In this document: in pieces, positions 36,472-48,306 of the stretch
Layout of the letters: every line of letters begins with the position of its first letter
Position numbering within the stretch: the first letter of the stretch is position 1
From: Daphnia pulex
Lineage: Eukaryota; Arthropoda; Branchiopoda; Diplostraca; Daphniidae
Direction: 5' to 3'
Assembly (NCBI RefSeq): GCF_021134715.1
Contig: NC_060020.1
Span: 6,448,001 to 6,512,000 of the forward strand
Length of the DNA stretch: 64,000 nucleotides
Translations under genes and position numbers: made by a program
The notes under the pieces: model-generated
What the model was told of the DNA's origin: nothing
Seen by the model: only the letters and a program-made list of their open reading frames with translations
Databases searched by the model: none

Positions 36472-36627
36472 GTAATCTTTAATAATTGGCTTTGTTGGGT
36501 TGGTTTTGTTGAATTTTACATTTCTTTATTTTATTTATTATTATTATTATTATTTTTTAAGTTTCCAAGTTTCCAACCTTTTGATTTCTGTCACGTCTAC
36601 AGATTATTCATATTCGTGATTCTCATC

Positions 36628-36701
36628 AAATTTGGGGTCGATTTTAGGTATCACAAAATTTTGGATTTTGTTGTAAAGTATAGCCAATCGACCCCAAATT
36701 T
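36628..36701. repeat. 16-bp perfect inverted repeat (hairpin)
   Basis: AAATTTGGGGTCGATT at 36,628-36,643 pairs with 36,686-36,701 across a 42-bp loop. It lies just beyond the AGMO fragment. It may be a small foldback element or the end of the rearrangement that truncated the gene. Confidence 0.6.
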
Positions 36702-36739
36702 TATGGAGATTACGAATTTTGGTTTAATTTGACTGAATT

Positions 36740-39200
36740 TGACGTCAGCTCAATGGTGGAGGCGCTATCGCGTACTTTCGGATTACTTCCGGAAAATTTG
36801 CATGAAACTAGCAAGTGAGCTTTGTTCTATTTATAGTTCTAAGGATGAGTGCTAAGTTTTAACAAACAAAAAAGCACTTTTCAAGTTTTGTGAGTATCTA
36901 TCTTAAGAGTTAAGACCAGTCCTTCAAATACTGAGTTTTGAGACGTGTCAAATAGATGGCGTGTTGATTGTGTCAGTCATGGGCTAATGACGGTTTGCTA
37001 TCAAAATTATTATTACGCTAGTTTTTTTCGAAAATAACCAAATTACCAATGAATTCACAGGTAAATTCGAGTGATTTGGTTTGTAACTTGTCGGTGATGT
37101 GTTCTTTTCCGTGTATATGTTGGATAACATTAACGTTTCTCATCAACTTACAGGAGGAAACGTAAAAGAGTCGTGCCGCCTATACTGTCAACTATTTTGT
37201 TCAAAATCATTGTATTTTACTGAATGTGCCATCAAAATGATACAGGTAATAACCAACACTAGCTTTATTACAGAATTGCTGGAACATATTCTTCTCATCT
37301 TTTATTAGGATTCAACATAATTATCTGCTGTGTGTATTGGACTTGCTAGATCACCAACCCCAGCATGGAACAATCTCTCATTCCATCATCTAGAGAACCT
37401 TATCATCTGGATAACTGATCAGTGGTTTCATGTGTAAGTTCACTTCTCATGTCACTGAACTTTTTCCCTTACAGTCTAATATGTATTTTAAGTATTGATC
37501 TCCACTCCGTCTAATGTTTCAGAGACAATTTCAAGTGTATACTGATAACTGTTTAATTATTCTTAATTACATCATAGACATCAAGCACTTTGAGGACACA
37601 AATTATAAACAAGGTGACTTGTTTTTCTTTATTTTTTTATTTACAGATTCTAAACTGCTGGTTTCTAAATTTGCATGGCAGACTTTATGAAAAGTCCTGT
37701 CATTTCAAGAAAGTCAACAAGGTCTGTTGTTTGCTGACCCGTTGGCTACTACCCTTGAATCCTCCTTATTGACTTCTTTACACAGGCCCTCCTGATTTGA
37801 GGTATTACTTTCTGTCGCTACAATCTTGCTTGAATATTATTCCCATCCAAATAAATGTTCATTCTGCTTACAGAGTAATCCTTCGCTACTGATCATGGAC
37901 TTCGTCCATTGGTGAAAACCGACGCGAGAATGCTGTAATTGAAGACTGATAAATTGTGTAGTTAGATTCAATTACAAGTGCATATCTGGGCTCCCTTCAT
38001 TTCTGTGGCCCCGTTTCCCTAACTAACCACTAACCAACGCCCGCCGGTGGTCACTCACCCGCTGTGAAACCAGGAGGAGGGGAGGGCTCTGGTCGAACGG
38101 GGACTTGGAAGGCGCATGATCCGATGAAAACTTTTGGAGGGTCATGAGTCTAACCCGGAAGCCTAGTATGACTACATCTCCCCGGAAAAACTTGCCTCGT
38201 ACTTCTCTCTTCTTCTCGATCCAGATACTATCTCTGGGGGCCGACAAAACCTATAACAGCATGTGCGAGTTAAACAAAGCAACCCACTACCCAATGAAAC
38301 AAAAGCCATGGTTTATTTTTTTGCGTAAATCTCCGTTAGACTGACGCAGCTTTCCGCAAAACTAAACCATCGCTTTTTGTCTCATTGCCGCAGCGGTGGT
38401 GGCGGGCGGGTTGCGTTTAAACTCGTACAGAAGAACAACCGTCTTGAACTGAACGCTCTGTTTATTGAATTATTTTAAAATAAAAAAAAAAAAAAAATTT
38501 TACAAATGACCTATTTATTTTTATTTATTACAGATATTACATCGTTAAGGTTTGACATTGGTTTATGGGGTTTAGGGTATAAATTTAGAGATTGGTAGGA
38601 GTATGTTTGTGGGGTTTAAAGAATTGGAACTTATAAGTTTGTGGGGTTTGCCGATTAGTTGGTAGGGATATGTTTGTAGGGTTATAGATAACTGTTTTTT
38701 ATCCAAACTTTAAATATCCTCCCCCACCACCAACATCCTCCACTTTCCTTTCCCAACCCCAAAAACATGTTTATCATTTGTTTGACATGAACATCCCATA
38801 TTTGTTTTTGTTCTTCTTAACTTATAAACATAAACTGCAGTCACGATGACAATTTAACAAAATAATGATGCAACTTCTGTAACACGACACCAAGGAACGG
38901 CCAATTGAACTTGTTGTAGAAAGATCTTTCACCAGCATATAGGCTGCAACAACGTGCCACATCGGACAGCAACTACGCGAACAGAAACGCTAAACCTATA
39001 ACCAAAATGAAATGAATTAATCTTCAGCATCATTGGAAATGCTGTCAATGACAAGATGAATAAATGTCACTTAATGTTATTTACAAGAGTTAAGCATAAT
39101 CATAATTTTACCATTAAGAAAATTGTACATGTAAAATTCAACAGACTGGCTGAAGTAATCCATGTGTGAATTAGACTGGAACGAAGAAGAAGGTAAAGCT
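36740..39200. other. Non-coding stretch, no gene supported
   Basis: Several short open frames have no recognisable domain. The segment 38,550-38,700 has loose repeats of a TTTGTGGGGTTT motif. An A run lies near 38,482-38,498. The minus-strand frame at 38,023-38,247 was considered but has no start context, splice partner or recognisable family. Confidence 0.5.
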
Positions 39201-39202
39201 AA

Positions 39203-40995
39203 GACAGACATCAGGTAGCAAGAGGAACACCCTTTATCAGCTGGCTGCGTCAAATCCATGTGTATGTTGGGCAGCAACAAAGAAGCTCAAACTCCACCAG
39301 GGTGTTAATCCTGTTAAAAAAAAAAAAAAAAAAAACTCAATTACTATCAAGCAACAATTTCTCACATGACAAAACAAAAATGATCAAAGTTAAGTTAAAC
39401 TACAAAATCCTTCAGAATACATGTTGCAAAGGAAGCTTAAGTTGGCAAGCTTTTCCAAGGTTCAATTTCCACAAATGAAATAAGTTAAAGAGATAGCAGC
39501 TAACTAAATCTATAATCTCACAGTTAGAAAGTAGAACGAAGAAAGAGAAGACATTTTGGCAAAATGTTCAGCTGCTCAGGCCACATGATGAGATGAAATT
39601 GCCAAGTAGAAATTAGAGGCTTTGTGCCTTTGTTACCACATAAATAACTAAATTCAAACAAAAATAATTAATACAGTAACATCCAAGAATCCAAACATCA
39701 ATTACCATTTTTTCGAAGAAAAATGTAGGAAAGAAAAGTACGCCGTGTTGAGTTTCCAACGATACGTTTTCAACATGGTTTTCAATCAGTGTCCCATGAA
39801 ATGCTTTTTGCCTTGCGTAAAGAAGACACTCGCGCCATGTAGCGGACATAATTTTAGCCACCTACTGATATCCAACATATTCCTTAGGCACCCGGGGCCG
39901 GAATACTGGACGGAACGGAAGGAACATTTTTTTTTCAAAACTGCTTTAAAATAAATTTAGCAAGTCTTTACATAATAGCAGAAAAATTACCGAATTATTA
40001 ATCCGTTAAGGCCCCTAAGGTGAATGAGTATTCACCTATCACCTATCATTCAATAGAGCAGTACTAGAGCCAATCTACAACCTGTATCTGTGAACTCATA
40101 TCACATATAGTTAGCTTACATATGTAAAGGATATGCTGTGCTGGAACTCTGTGGCTGAAATGTTTTAATTGTGGTGATGCAAAGTAGCAGTTCTTCCAGG
40201 ACGCTGTTGGACAAAGTGACAACAGCTCTGAAACAATCTTCAAGGGTTTCATTTCGTCTTTAGAAATAAGATTACTGCTGAGTAATTAGGTTTGCTGACT
40301 GCAAACTTCTCTGTGTGATGTGCAGATCTATTTCAATAAAATGAGTGGTTAGTTGTAGTCTTATTACTGTTGTATTGACTTAAACCATACCTGTTGTGGT
40401 CTCCTGAAATGATAAATTGTTGATGTTTCTTCTTACGTTATTTTCTGGTTTTTTGCCAGGGTTCTGAAGTGTTTCTCGGGTTCGGTATGTGACACAATTC
40501 CCAGCCAGTACATTTAACAAGAGACCGACAAGAGACAAGAGACACAAATCCATGAACAGACTGGTATGCAACAAAGAAGCTCAGACTTCACCAGACTCGG
40601 CTGTTAATCCTACTTGGAAAAACAAAACAAAATTATTATTAGAAAAGTGTCAGTGAAACAACATAATGACAGAATAAGTTAAACGAAGCAATCCGTCGTA
40701 ACTACAAAAAAATATAAATTTAACAAAGAAATCGACAGTTGGCAAGCTTTAGAAGTTGTGTTAACTGAAAAGCCCACAGTTATAAAGCAAAGAGCTTTTC
40801 ATCAATAAAGTAAATGTGTAGCCTTACACTGAATTATTTTTAATTGTTCTTTAGTGTTTCTGAATGTGACGAAAGATACAACCAGTACACTCAGTACAGG
40901 TAGGAGGAACACTTTTCACCAGTTGGTTGTAACAAATTCATATGCACATTGGACTGCAATGAAGAAGCTCAGACTTCACCAGGCTGTTAATAGAA
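39203..40995. repeat. Three divergent copies of a dispersed repeat
   Basis: Copies at about 39,203-39,316, 40,520-40,617 and 40,890-40,995 share the core AAGAAGCTCA(A/G)ACT(C/T)CACCAG followed by a GTTAAT motif. A GTTGGCAAGCTTT motif recurs after the first two. Spacing is about 1,290 and 390 bp, so they are not a simple tandem array. No coding capacity is evident. Confidence 0.55.
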
Positions 40996-41505
40996 AAATA
41001 AAAATTCTATTACTATAAAAAAACCATCAAATAACTAATGTGTAAGTGTAACCTTAGGGTTAAAAATTTGATCAATTATCACAGAACTGCGCACTACTGA
41101 GTACTGAACTACGGTACTACGTATAATTACCAATTGCTGGGACAAGCTAGAAATAGGGTCGGTAGCAGTGCACCCTGGTACATTCCATACCCAGTACCGT
41201 GGTACGAAAATTTTTAGCGTCTAATAAAGGCGAAGTGAGGGTTTATCAGCTAAGCTCCTAAGAAATACCAGATTTTCTCGATTCTTTCTTCCAAAATAAT
41301 CTACTTTTTACACTTATTATCACTGGCTGTAATGTTCATTAAAAATGAACTAACTTTATCCAATCACAGGAAACACGAAGCAGAAAGAGTGTTTTCGAAC
41401 TGAATGACCAAAGTAGAGCAGAACACACTGACAATGACAAGTGAAAAAAAAATGAAACTGAATAATTGTGACAGCGTTGCCAAAATATAGAGATCATGAC
41501 GCGTA

Positions 41506-41522
41506 CCCCCCCCCCCCCCCCC
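41506..41522. repeat. C homopolymer, 17 bp
   Basis: Run of C followed within 200 bp by a GC-rich segment containing CCCGGGCC-type palindromes (41,600-41,720). Confidence 0.9.
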
Positions 41523-42411
41523 TGATTTGTGAACGCACTCCTGCGGAATCCGCCATGTTTTCAGTTTTCACCCAATTTCGTGTTCGAGATTAGGGCTGTG
41601 GCCCGGGCCATGAAAACCCGGGCCACTGTTCGGGCTAAAGAGAAAAAAAACCCAACCCGACTCAACCCATCGAGGCATTTTTTTAACGGGGCGGGCGATG
41701 GGTCGAACCGCCAGGTCCGCGGGCCAACCCGAGATGTGGCGCCATCTATTAGTCAAATAAAGAATCTACAGCTAGAAAGTGCCAGACAGATCTGGAAGGA
41801 TAGGATAGCCGTTAACAAGCGATTCGCCACTAAAAGAGACCGTTTTGGGGGATTTTGATTTAGCGGAAATCGTCGCTGGGGGTTCTCAAAATTAAGAAGT
41901 AGATGGGTTTTGTGCAAAATTTTTCGCTAAGTCGATTGGTAAAATCCGCAATCGCCTAGCTTTTGTAGTTTAGGAGATATTTCAAAAAAACTGAGAGGGG
42001 TAGCGAAATTTGGATTTTTTTTCGGTTTTTGTGCAGCAGTTTTCTCGTCAACTGCTGCACCTAGAAATATTCTAATTGTTTCAAAATGATGGGATAGCCC
42101 ACCTCTTCAAACATTTTCATGTTTTTTCGATACTCGGCTCAGAAGCCGAGATATTAACGATTGAAATTTTGGAAAAAATTCATAAAAATTTCTTCGTTTT
42201 TCGGCCATGCCGGGCTTCATCCTGTAAGCCACCTAGCGCTCGCGAAAACAAAATTTCCCCCTCTTTGCCTTTAGGGTCTGTTGGGTTGGTCTCCCTCATA
42301 ACTTCAGCCTACACCTATCGAGAGGGGGTGTTGTTTTCTGGACCGTCCGCACTTTCCTTCTCCCCTCTCCCCTCTTCCACCCACCCGGGGCCCGGGGGAT
42401 CTCACTTTGAA

Positions 42412-42438
42412 CCCCCCCCCCCCCCCCCCAAAAAAAAA
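42412..42438. repeat. C18 A9 homopolymer pair
   Basis: Eighteen C then nine A. It lies 300 bp beyond the 3' end of the GPCR gene. Confidence 0.9.
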
Positions 42439-42622
42439 GCTGTGACGAGGACTAACGGCAGAATCCTACAAGGTGACGGTACCACCTCCTCATAGACCAT
42501 AGCAAGAGTTCGTGTCCAAACGTTTTTTTACGCTTAAATGAATCTGGCAACTTCGGACGTTAGCAAACTCTATAGTTGAGAAGACAAAAAATAATTTGCT
42601 GTATGTGCAATTGATATCGGCT

Positions 42623-42628
42623 TTTATT
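42623..42628 (-). terminator. Polyadenylation signal of the GPCR gene
   Basis: AATAAA on the minus strand about 115 nt after the GPCR stop codon. Confidence 0.55.
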
Positions 42629-42742
42629 TTCTTGCAGAAAGTAGATTGCGGTCTGTATACCATAAAATCTTTCTATTTAGCTTTTAAATTATAAATTAAA
42701 TTACATAATAATAAATCAAGATAAATCTCTCCGCCTATTTCT

Positions 42743-45483
42743 TTACATGGCAGTATTACGATTATTGTAATCTGACTCCGTTGATCGGCGATCATATTCG
42801 CTGGGAATAGCATAAATGTGCTGTTGATGTGGACGAGGAGGAGGCGGTGTCCGTTCTGAGCTTTCCTGATCGTCCGGGTCGCTAGTGTTTTCAGTAACTT
42901 GCCAGGCTTTCGTGGGATAAGAATGATTAATATTTTGTAAACCCATAACGATTTTTGGCAGAACCACTCCAAATAGTATGACGAATGCGTTTCCTTTAGA
43001 GTCACGAATCAACCAAGAAAGATATTATTATAGTACAAAGTGTAAAAATGTGTAGGATAAAACCTTGAATTCCTGATAGGATGACAATGTCTCGCCATTC
43101 CTTTCCAAGCTGGAAGTATAAAACAACCCACGTAACGTTGATCGATAAACATACCAACGAGGATACACTGAGGTTGATTTTGATAGCTGAAACGTGCCTG
43201 TGAAACGTACAAGTTTTTAGAAATTCATTCCACGTAGAAACCATTATAGAGTATTCAGTTGTTTCGTAATTACCAATGATGGTAGATGACGATAATGCTT
43301 CCTAAACTCACAATCCCAAGTAATATAGTGGGGTATAAGAAAAGCTTGAGCGAAAGTAAATCGTCGAGAGTGCACTCAGTTTTCGGGCCGTAGTCGGTGA
43401 GAATTTTGTTGATTTGTAAAGAGTCGTCGCGGAAAAGCGTTTCGTAAGTTAAAACGGGGGCCTGGACGCTGATTGCCAGGACAAATAGAAGCATCTGAAT
43501 GCATAATCGAGCAGTCTTGTCATCCGGCCGATTACCCACCAGACTAGTAGCCGCAGTCGAAAAAATTGCGGCAAGGAAAAAGGTGTAAGATCCACTTAAC
43601 GCTATAACACGACTTAAGCACAAGATGCTGCTTGGTACTAAAAGGTAAAGGAAACTGACAAAATAGAGAATCAAGACGGCCAGGAGAAGCAAAAAAATAA
43701 AGTTGCCAGATCGGTCTTCATGGCTGGAGCAACACTGAATATAAATGATAAACATCAGGCCAGTCAGAGTCAGTAAGATGCCTAATACGGAAACTGAGCC
43801 GACGACGATTATGTGTAACTCGTCGCGAAGTTGGAAGATGAAACTTGGTGATGTATCGACATTAGTGCAGAGACAATCAGTGCACTCTGTGATCTCTTCT
43901 CGACCAACATTTATGTTTCCAGTGGGAATAAATTTGTCTTCGTGAATGTTGCCAATATCAACGATTGTCTGCGATCCTTTGGGGTTCTTCGTGGACACAT
44001 AACTGACAGGAAACAGTTCGTTGTATATACTGATATCAGTGGAAAGTTTGAGAATCCGTAAATCTTCCTCTGCGAGCGCTGTTGTCTTTATCAAATGATG
44101 AGGTTCAAGGTCGCATGATTTGAATTTGCCTCGGCAGGTGCTCGACAGGTGATTCTTGAATTGCTTGATCAGGGAATACAAGACACGAGCGGAGACGTTA
44201 TCGTCAGTTAGCACTCTTTGGGGACGAATAATTAGAGCTTCTTGGACGCTCTGTGCCACTTCTGTATAGTCAATGACACTCAGTAATTTCATATACCAAA
44301 CCATTTAAATTTTAATAGGCTTGAATACCTTCGGTGAAGTTGGAATTCCAGTTATCAGCAGCAACGAGAACGTATTTTGACGAATTAGTATTCGTACTGT
44401 TCGCTTGAAAGTGCGGAAGAACTGCCAACAAAAACTCACTGGAGCCAATTAAAAGATAGACTTTTGATCCGGACCGCTTTGATCGCCGTACGGCGCGAAC
44501 TGTCATTTCTTTAGTCCTACTTTTGTTATCAAAGATAAAATAATGAATATATTTATCGTCTGCTTTTAAAAAATTGATTTTCTAGTTGAACTTGCTTTAT
44601 AGCTTGCCTGTTAATGGGGGATAGAACAGTCTGCGCCACAATACAGATACTGCGTTCGCTAGCTTTCTTTGAGAAAGTCAGCAACGCCGGTTTAGACTGA
44701 CTGATCACTGCAATCGAAGACCACCTCAGTCGAATGAGGAGATCTGATACAGCGTCCAGCGGAGAAGTTGTTTGCCAAAATGATATATCAGTAGCCGGGA
44801 GATTTAGCACATTCAGAAGTTGTGCCGCAGCTGGATAGGAGCGAATTGGGAATAGGAAACCTAACAGTGTGAATGAAACCAGAGATTTAGTCAGGAAACT
44901 GATTTCCAATAAAAACCTTGAATTATTCAGCACCTAAGTGAACGCCAACTCTGCATGGGAGGCCGTGAGTTAAATTTGCCTCAAGAGCCGTTTGCAGGAC
45001 AGCTTGCAGCGCTATACTCTCTTGACCGCAAGTATCAAATATTCGGATACCTTAAAAAAGCAACAGTTTACGCTAAATTATTTGAAAATGTGGCCTATAA
45101 TTAGTGGGTTCTGTAAGTTACCAATTTTTAGTCCTTTCAGATATTGAATAGAATTGAGAGTTTGGAAAGTCTGCAAAATTCCATTCATGCTTTGCATCGA
45201 GGCGGCATTTTTTTGAATGCATAGCGGACCCTGTGTCAGATCCAAAAGAACAGCAACGGTAACATCACCTGTCAAGTTAAAAAACAAACAAAAACGAATC
45301 AACATTTTCAATTCAACTATTCGGAACGGATGTGTGGAAGTCACCTTTCTCTTCGTAAACTAAGCTGGATTCCTTATTGGCACACTCATTCACTGGCAGG
45401 ATCTGGTTCAGATCAGCGAGGGGTTGCGTACTCCCCACAGCTACCAGAAACAGAATCACAGCAATCAGCGGGACGGGCTTCAT
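42743..45483 (-). CDS. Orphan class C (mGluR-related) G protein-coupled receptor, eight exons
   Basis: Plasma membrane receptor of 742 aa. Exons on the minus strand: 45,345-45,483; 45,122-45,268; 44,934-45,050; 44,596-44,860; 44,329-44,516; 43,274-44,261; 43,064-43,197; 42,743-42,993; the phases are consistent throughout. A signal peptide (MKPVPLIAVILFLVAVGS) leads into a Venus-flytrap-type ligand domain. Seven hydrophobic segments start near residue 434 (HIIVVGSVSVLGILLTL). TM7 ends in VLPKIVMGL, matching the class C PKxY-type ending. A cytoplasmic tail of about 70 aa has a Pro block and Tyr and Ser sites. The extracellular part is only about 430 aa and lacks the full nine-cysteine domain of mGluRs; just a CTDCLC cluster remains before TM1. 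Intron 4 has a GC donor (AA|GCAAGT). The ligand is unknown. An alternative start 39 nt upstream exists, but MKPV fits the signal peptide better. Confidence 0.9.
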
Positions 45484-47480
45484 GGAGAAACGGGTAAACT
45501 GTTTCCCCGCCCGAGCATTCACTGAAAATTAATGACTAGATGAATTTAATAGCACTAGATTCCCTGATTTTCGGAAGGAGTGAATGTGGCGCTCACCAAA
45601 TTCGTAATGCCAATCACTTCCTGCATGGTCAAATAGAAAATTGTTTGTCCATTGATCACTGCTGTGAAAGGGCAACCCTCTATGTCCCTACATGTACTGT
45701 CTGCGCCTGCGGTGGACAAGGAATCCATAAAAATATAATCCAATTGTTGGAAAATATGTCTGAAATCGAACAAGAGCCACGTCGGCCAGCTACAGTAATC
45801 CTGTATAGCTGGCTGCATGCTTCACCTTTTTTCTCTGTATTGATCATACCCATACGTTCACCCATATTCGCTCACAACAGACTCATCTAAAAAAGGTCTC
45901 TATTTGAAATAGCCTAAACTGCTATTGAAAAAAAGACGACCTCAACAAAAATTTTAAGCCTAGTATATGACAATGCATTCCTAAAAGGTTCCCTATTTAA
46001 CAAGCTTGACTCGCGGCATTACCAGTTTTCTCGTAGCGATTCGCTACGCAATACGTACCCCTTTACGGCCATCAAGAAACCAGTTATGCGCCAAACAATC
46101 GATAAACTGTAGGGGATTTTCCCTTAGGTCCTAATATTATAAGGAATGCTTGGTTGGCAGTAATTCGCCGATTAAAAGGAAAATTAATTAGCGTAACTTA
46201 CCGAAGGTTTTTTAAAAAAAGCGGTACTTGAACAATAAGGTTTAGAAATATCTGTACACTTTTTGTAATTCGGCTAATTAGATCGGCTAGTTCGTGCTCA
46301 TTCATGGTTTCTCGATTGGGTAACTCGATTTTTAATAACGCCACGTTCCAAAGTCACCATCTTTCGTGAGCTCATTACTCTCTGAAAGAAGCTTAAGAAT
46401 TGCGTTCCTATAGCTGACGACTTTCTACTTTGTTGTTTGACTAGTGTGTAGTAGCCGCTAGATTTAGGGTACCTTTGTTCAGTTGACTGGAGAGACTTGG
46501 AACTAGGATATCACATAAAACCCCAATTCGCTCTAAGGATTCATTCCCAGTCCGGATTGTGGATAACTCGGGTCATTTCTATGTCACAAAGGCTAGAGAA
46601 TCAGAAATAGGGGGATCACGGATTACAATACATGTGCAGTATAGGAGTCAGAACATTTGTGAACCACACTGTGACTGTGTACCAAGTTGTAGTGCAAATC
46701 TAAATTACTCCATACACAGGTTTCTATGTGATTCCCCCTTAATTTGCAACAACAGAGACTACGGAAAAATCGCCACATGTTTAGTCAAGATTTCACGAAT
46801 TTGCTACGTGTTCAGTAGTCAGTACGATGTATTAAGAGGCAGGATGTTCTGATGAATATTGTGGCTAGTTGGCTACAGATAACGATGACATGGAAAGACG
46901 AAAAGAAAATCAGAGGTATGAGTATTAGTGGCAGCAATCCAATGGAAGTGGAAACCTGAAAGAACAGAGTTCAAAGTTCGGCATTTAAAGGTAACACAAG
47001 AATGTCAAACAAGAAGGAGTGAAGTAGGGGGGTGGGGTGGAAGTGGGAAAAGCGGAAAAGGAAATGAACGGCGATTACAGCATTTATTTTCCTTGGCACC
47101 GCTGCTCAACGCTACCGTGTAATAATATTTGATTCAAACTTCCGTCCGATTGACAAAAAAAGGAAACCCACAAAACGAGGGATTTCAGAAGAAAAATATT
47201 AAAAATAAATGGTATGTATAGGAATATAGGTATGTACTTAGTTCATTGAAATCAATACTGAAACGGGAGTTGACCAAAGGGAAAAACGATTTAAAGAAAT
47301 AAAAGGAGGGGATTTAGGGGGGGGGGGGGGGGGAATGTCACTGTGTGAGAAAGTAACAACAAAATGGCCAGCGTAAGCACAGACATTTCTGGGGGTGCCC
47401 TTTCCTATGCATATATATTTAAAAAACTACCAACACCCGAAATAATTATTAAGCGTCATGACTTTGCATCAATCACTCAC
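45484..47480. other. Upstream region of the GPCR gene, no gene supported
   Basis: A minus-strand frame at 45,555-45,818 (containing CRDIEGCPFTAVINGQTIFY) ends just before the receptor start and might be 5' UTR or an upstream exon, but no domain is recognisable. An AG at 45,524/45,523 could be the acceptor of a 5' UTR intron. The rest to 47,480 shows nothing beyond a 17-bp G run at 47,317-47,333. Confidence 0.45.
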
Positions 47481-47606
47481 CGGTGTCGCGAAATTTGCCT
47501 CCCCATCCAGCTTGACATTTACAACTGTAATTCTTGCCGTCTTTCTTGGACACGCATTGACCCTTGCGGTATCGATGATCCATGAACGGGTCGTAGGAAG
47601 TCAGTA
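47481..47606 (-). pseudogene. Degenerate Slit-like EGF exon
   Basis: On the minus strand an open exon ends at a strong donor, ACACCG|GTGAGT (47,481/47,480). Its translation contains GQCVSKKDGKNYSCKCQAGW followed by GGKFRD, the spacing of the second half of an EGF-like domain and close in style to the EGF repeats near the C-terminus of Slit. Three of the six cysteine positions are replaced (DPF, HRY, KFR), each explainable by one base change from TGC. The 5' side is interrupted by a MITE. No neighbouring EGF exons were seen, so it is an isolated relic. Confidence 0.55.
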
Positions 47607-48304
47607 GGGAAGAGGGGGGCTAGTTGGCAGGGTAACTTTTTGTGAATTTATTTGAATTTTTTGACCACACGTTTTACAAATTGAAGGAATGAATCAGATT
47701 CAAATTTCAATTCTCTATGAATTGATCGTATTTGTTTACAATGTTCAATTACTCGAAATTGTGAAATTGAGAAAAACTACGAAAAAAAGACTGCCAACTT
47801 GCCCCACCTACGGGTAAGTTGGCAGCTGACGATTCTCCATTGCCCCAAAATTTCTAGGTCAAATTTTGAAAAATTTGCAACTAAGCATCTCGTGAAAAAA
47901 CTGTATGCCAACATGCCCCTCAAAATTTCTGACAACTAACCCCACAGGGTGCTTTTCTAACAAATAAATTGATAACTAAATAACTTTTTAATGTAGAAAT
48001 GTCGGGTTTCTTTTAAAAATAAGACAAACAATAATTCTTTTTTGCATGGGTTTTCTAACACTCTTAGAGTTTTATATACTATGAGAAAAATAAAAAGTGC
48101 TGAGAGGCCCAAAAAAACCTTTTGCCGTTTTTTTTCTTTTTGCTATAACTCCTGTTGGGGAAGTCGTATACTTTTGAAATTTTGTATGAGCAATCTGGGT
48201 GTTGTCTTTCATATTTGGTGTAAAAGGCTTGATTTGTTTTGGTCTGTAAGAGGTCTAACTAGCAAAATGCCAACTTACCCTGCCAACTAGCACCTCTCTC
48301 CCCC
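47607..48304. mobile_element. Tc1/mariner-like MITE, 698 bp, TA target duplication
   Basis: Terminal inverted repeats of about 32 bp: the left end contains GGCTAGTTGGCAGGGTAACT, and the right end matches it in reverse complement with about four mismatches. TA dinucleotides flank both ends (47,605-47,606 and 48,305-48,306), as expected for mariner-type insertion. The interior repeats the GCCAACTT/AAGTTGGC motif and encodes no transposase. It sits directly at the 5' edge of the EGF exon. Confidence 0.75.
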
Positions 48305-48306
48305 TA

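Noticed and set aside
36628..36701. Intrinsic (rho-independent) terminator
   Set aside because: The genome is eukaryotic; the hairpin is better described as a small inverted repeat.
38023..38247. Minus-strand frame with IWIEKKREVRGKFFRGDVVI, considered as a transposon protein
   Set aside because: No start context, splice partner or recognisable domain; too short to assign.
41590..41720. GC-rich palindromic stretch, considered as a CpG island or promoter
   Set aside because: Isolated, flanked by homopolymers and not followed by a gene; more likely a repeat fragment.
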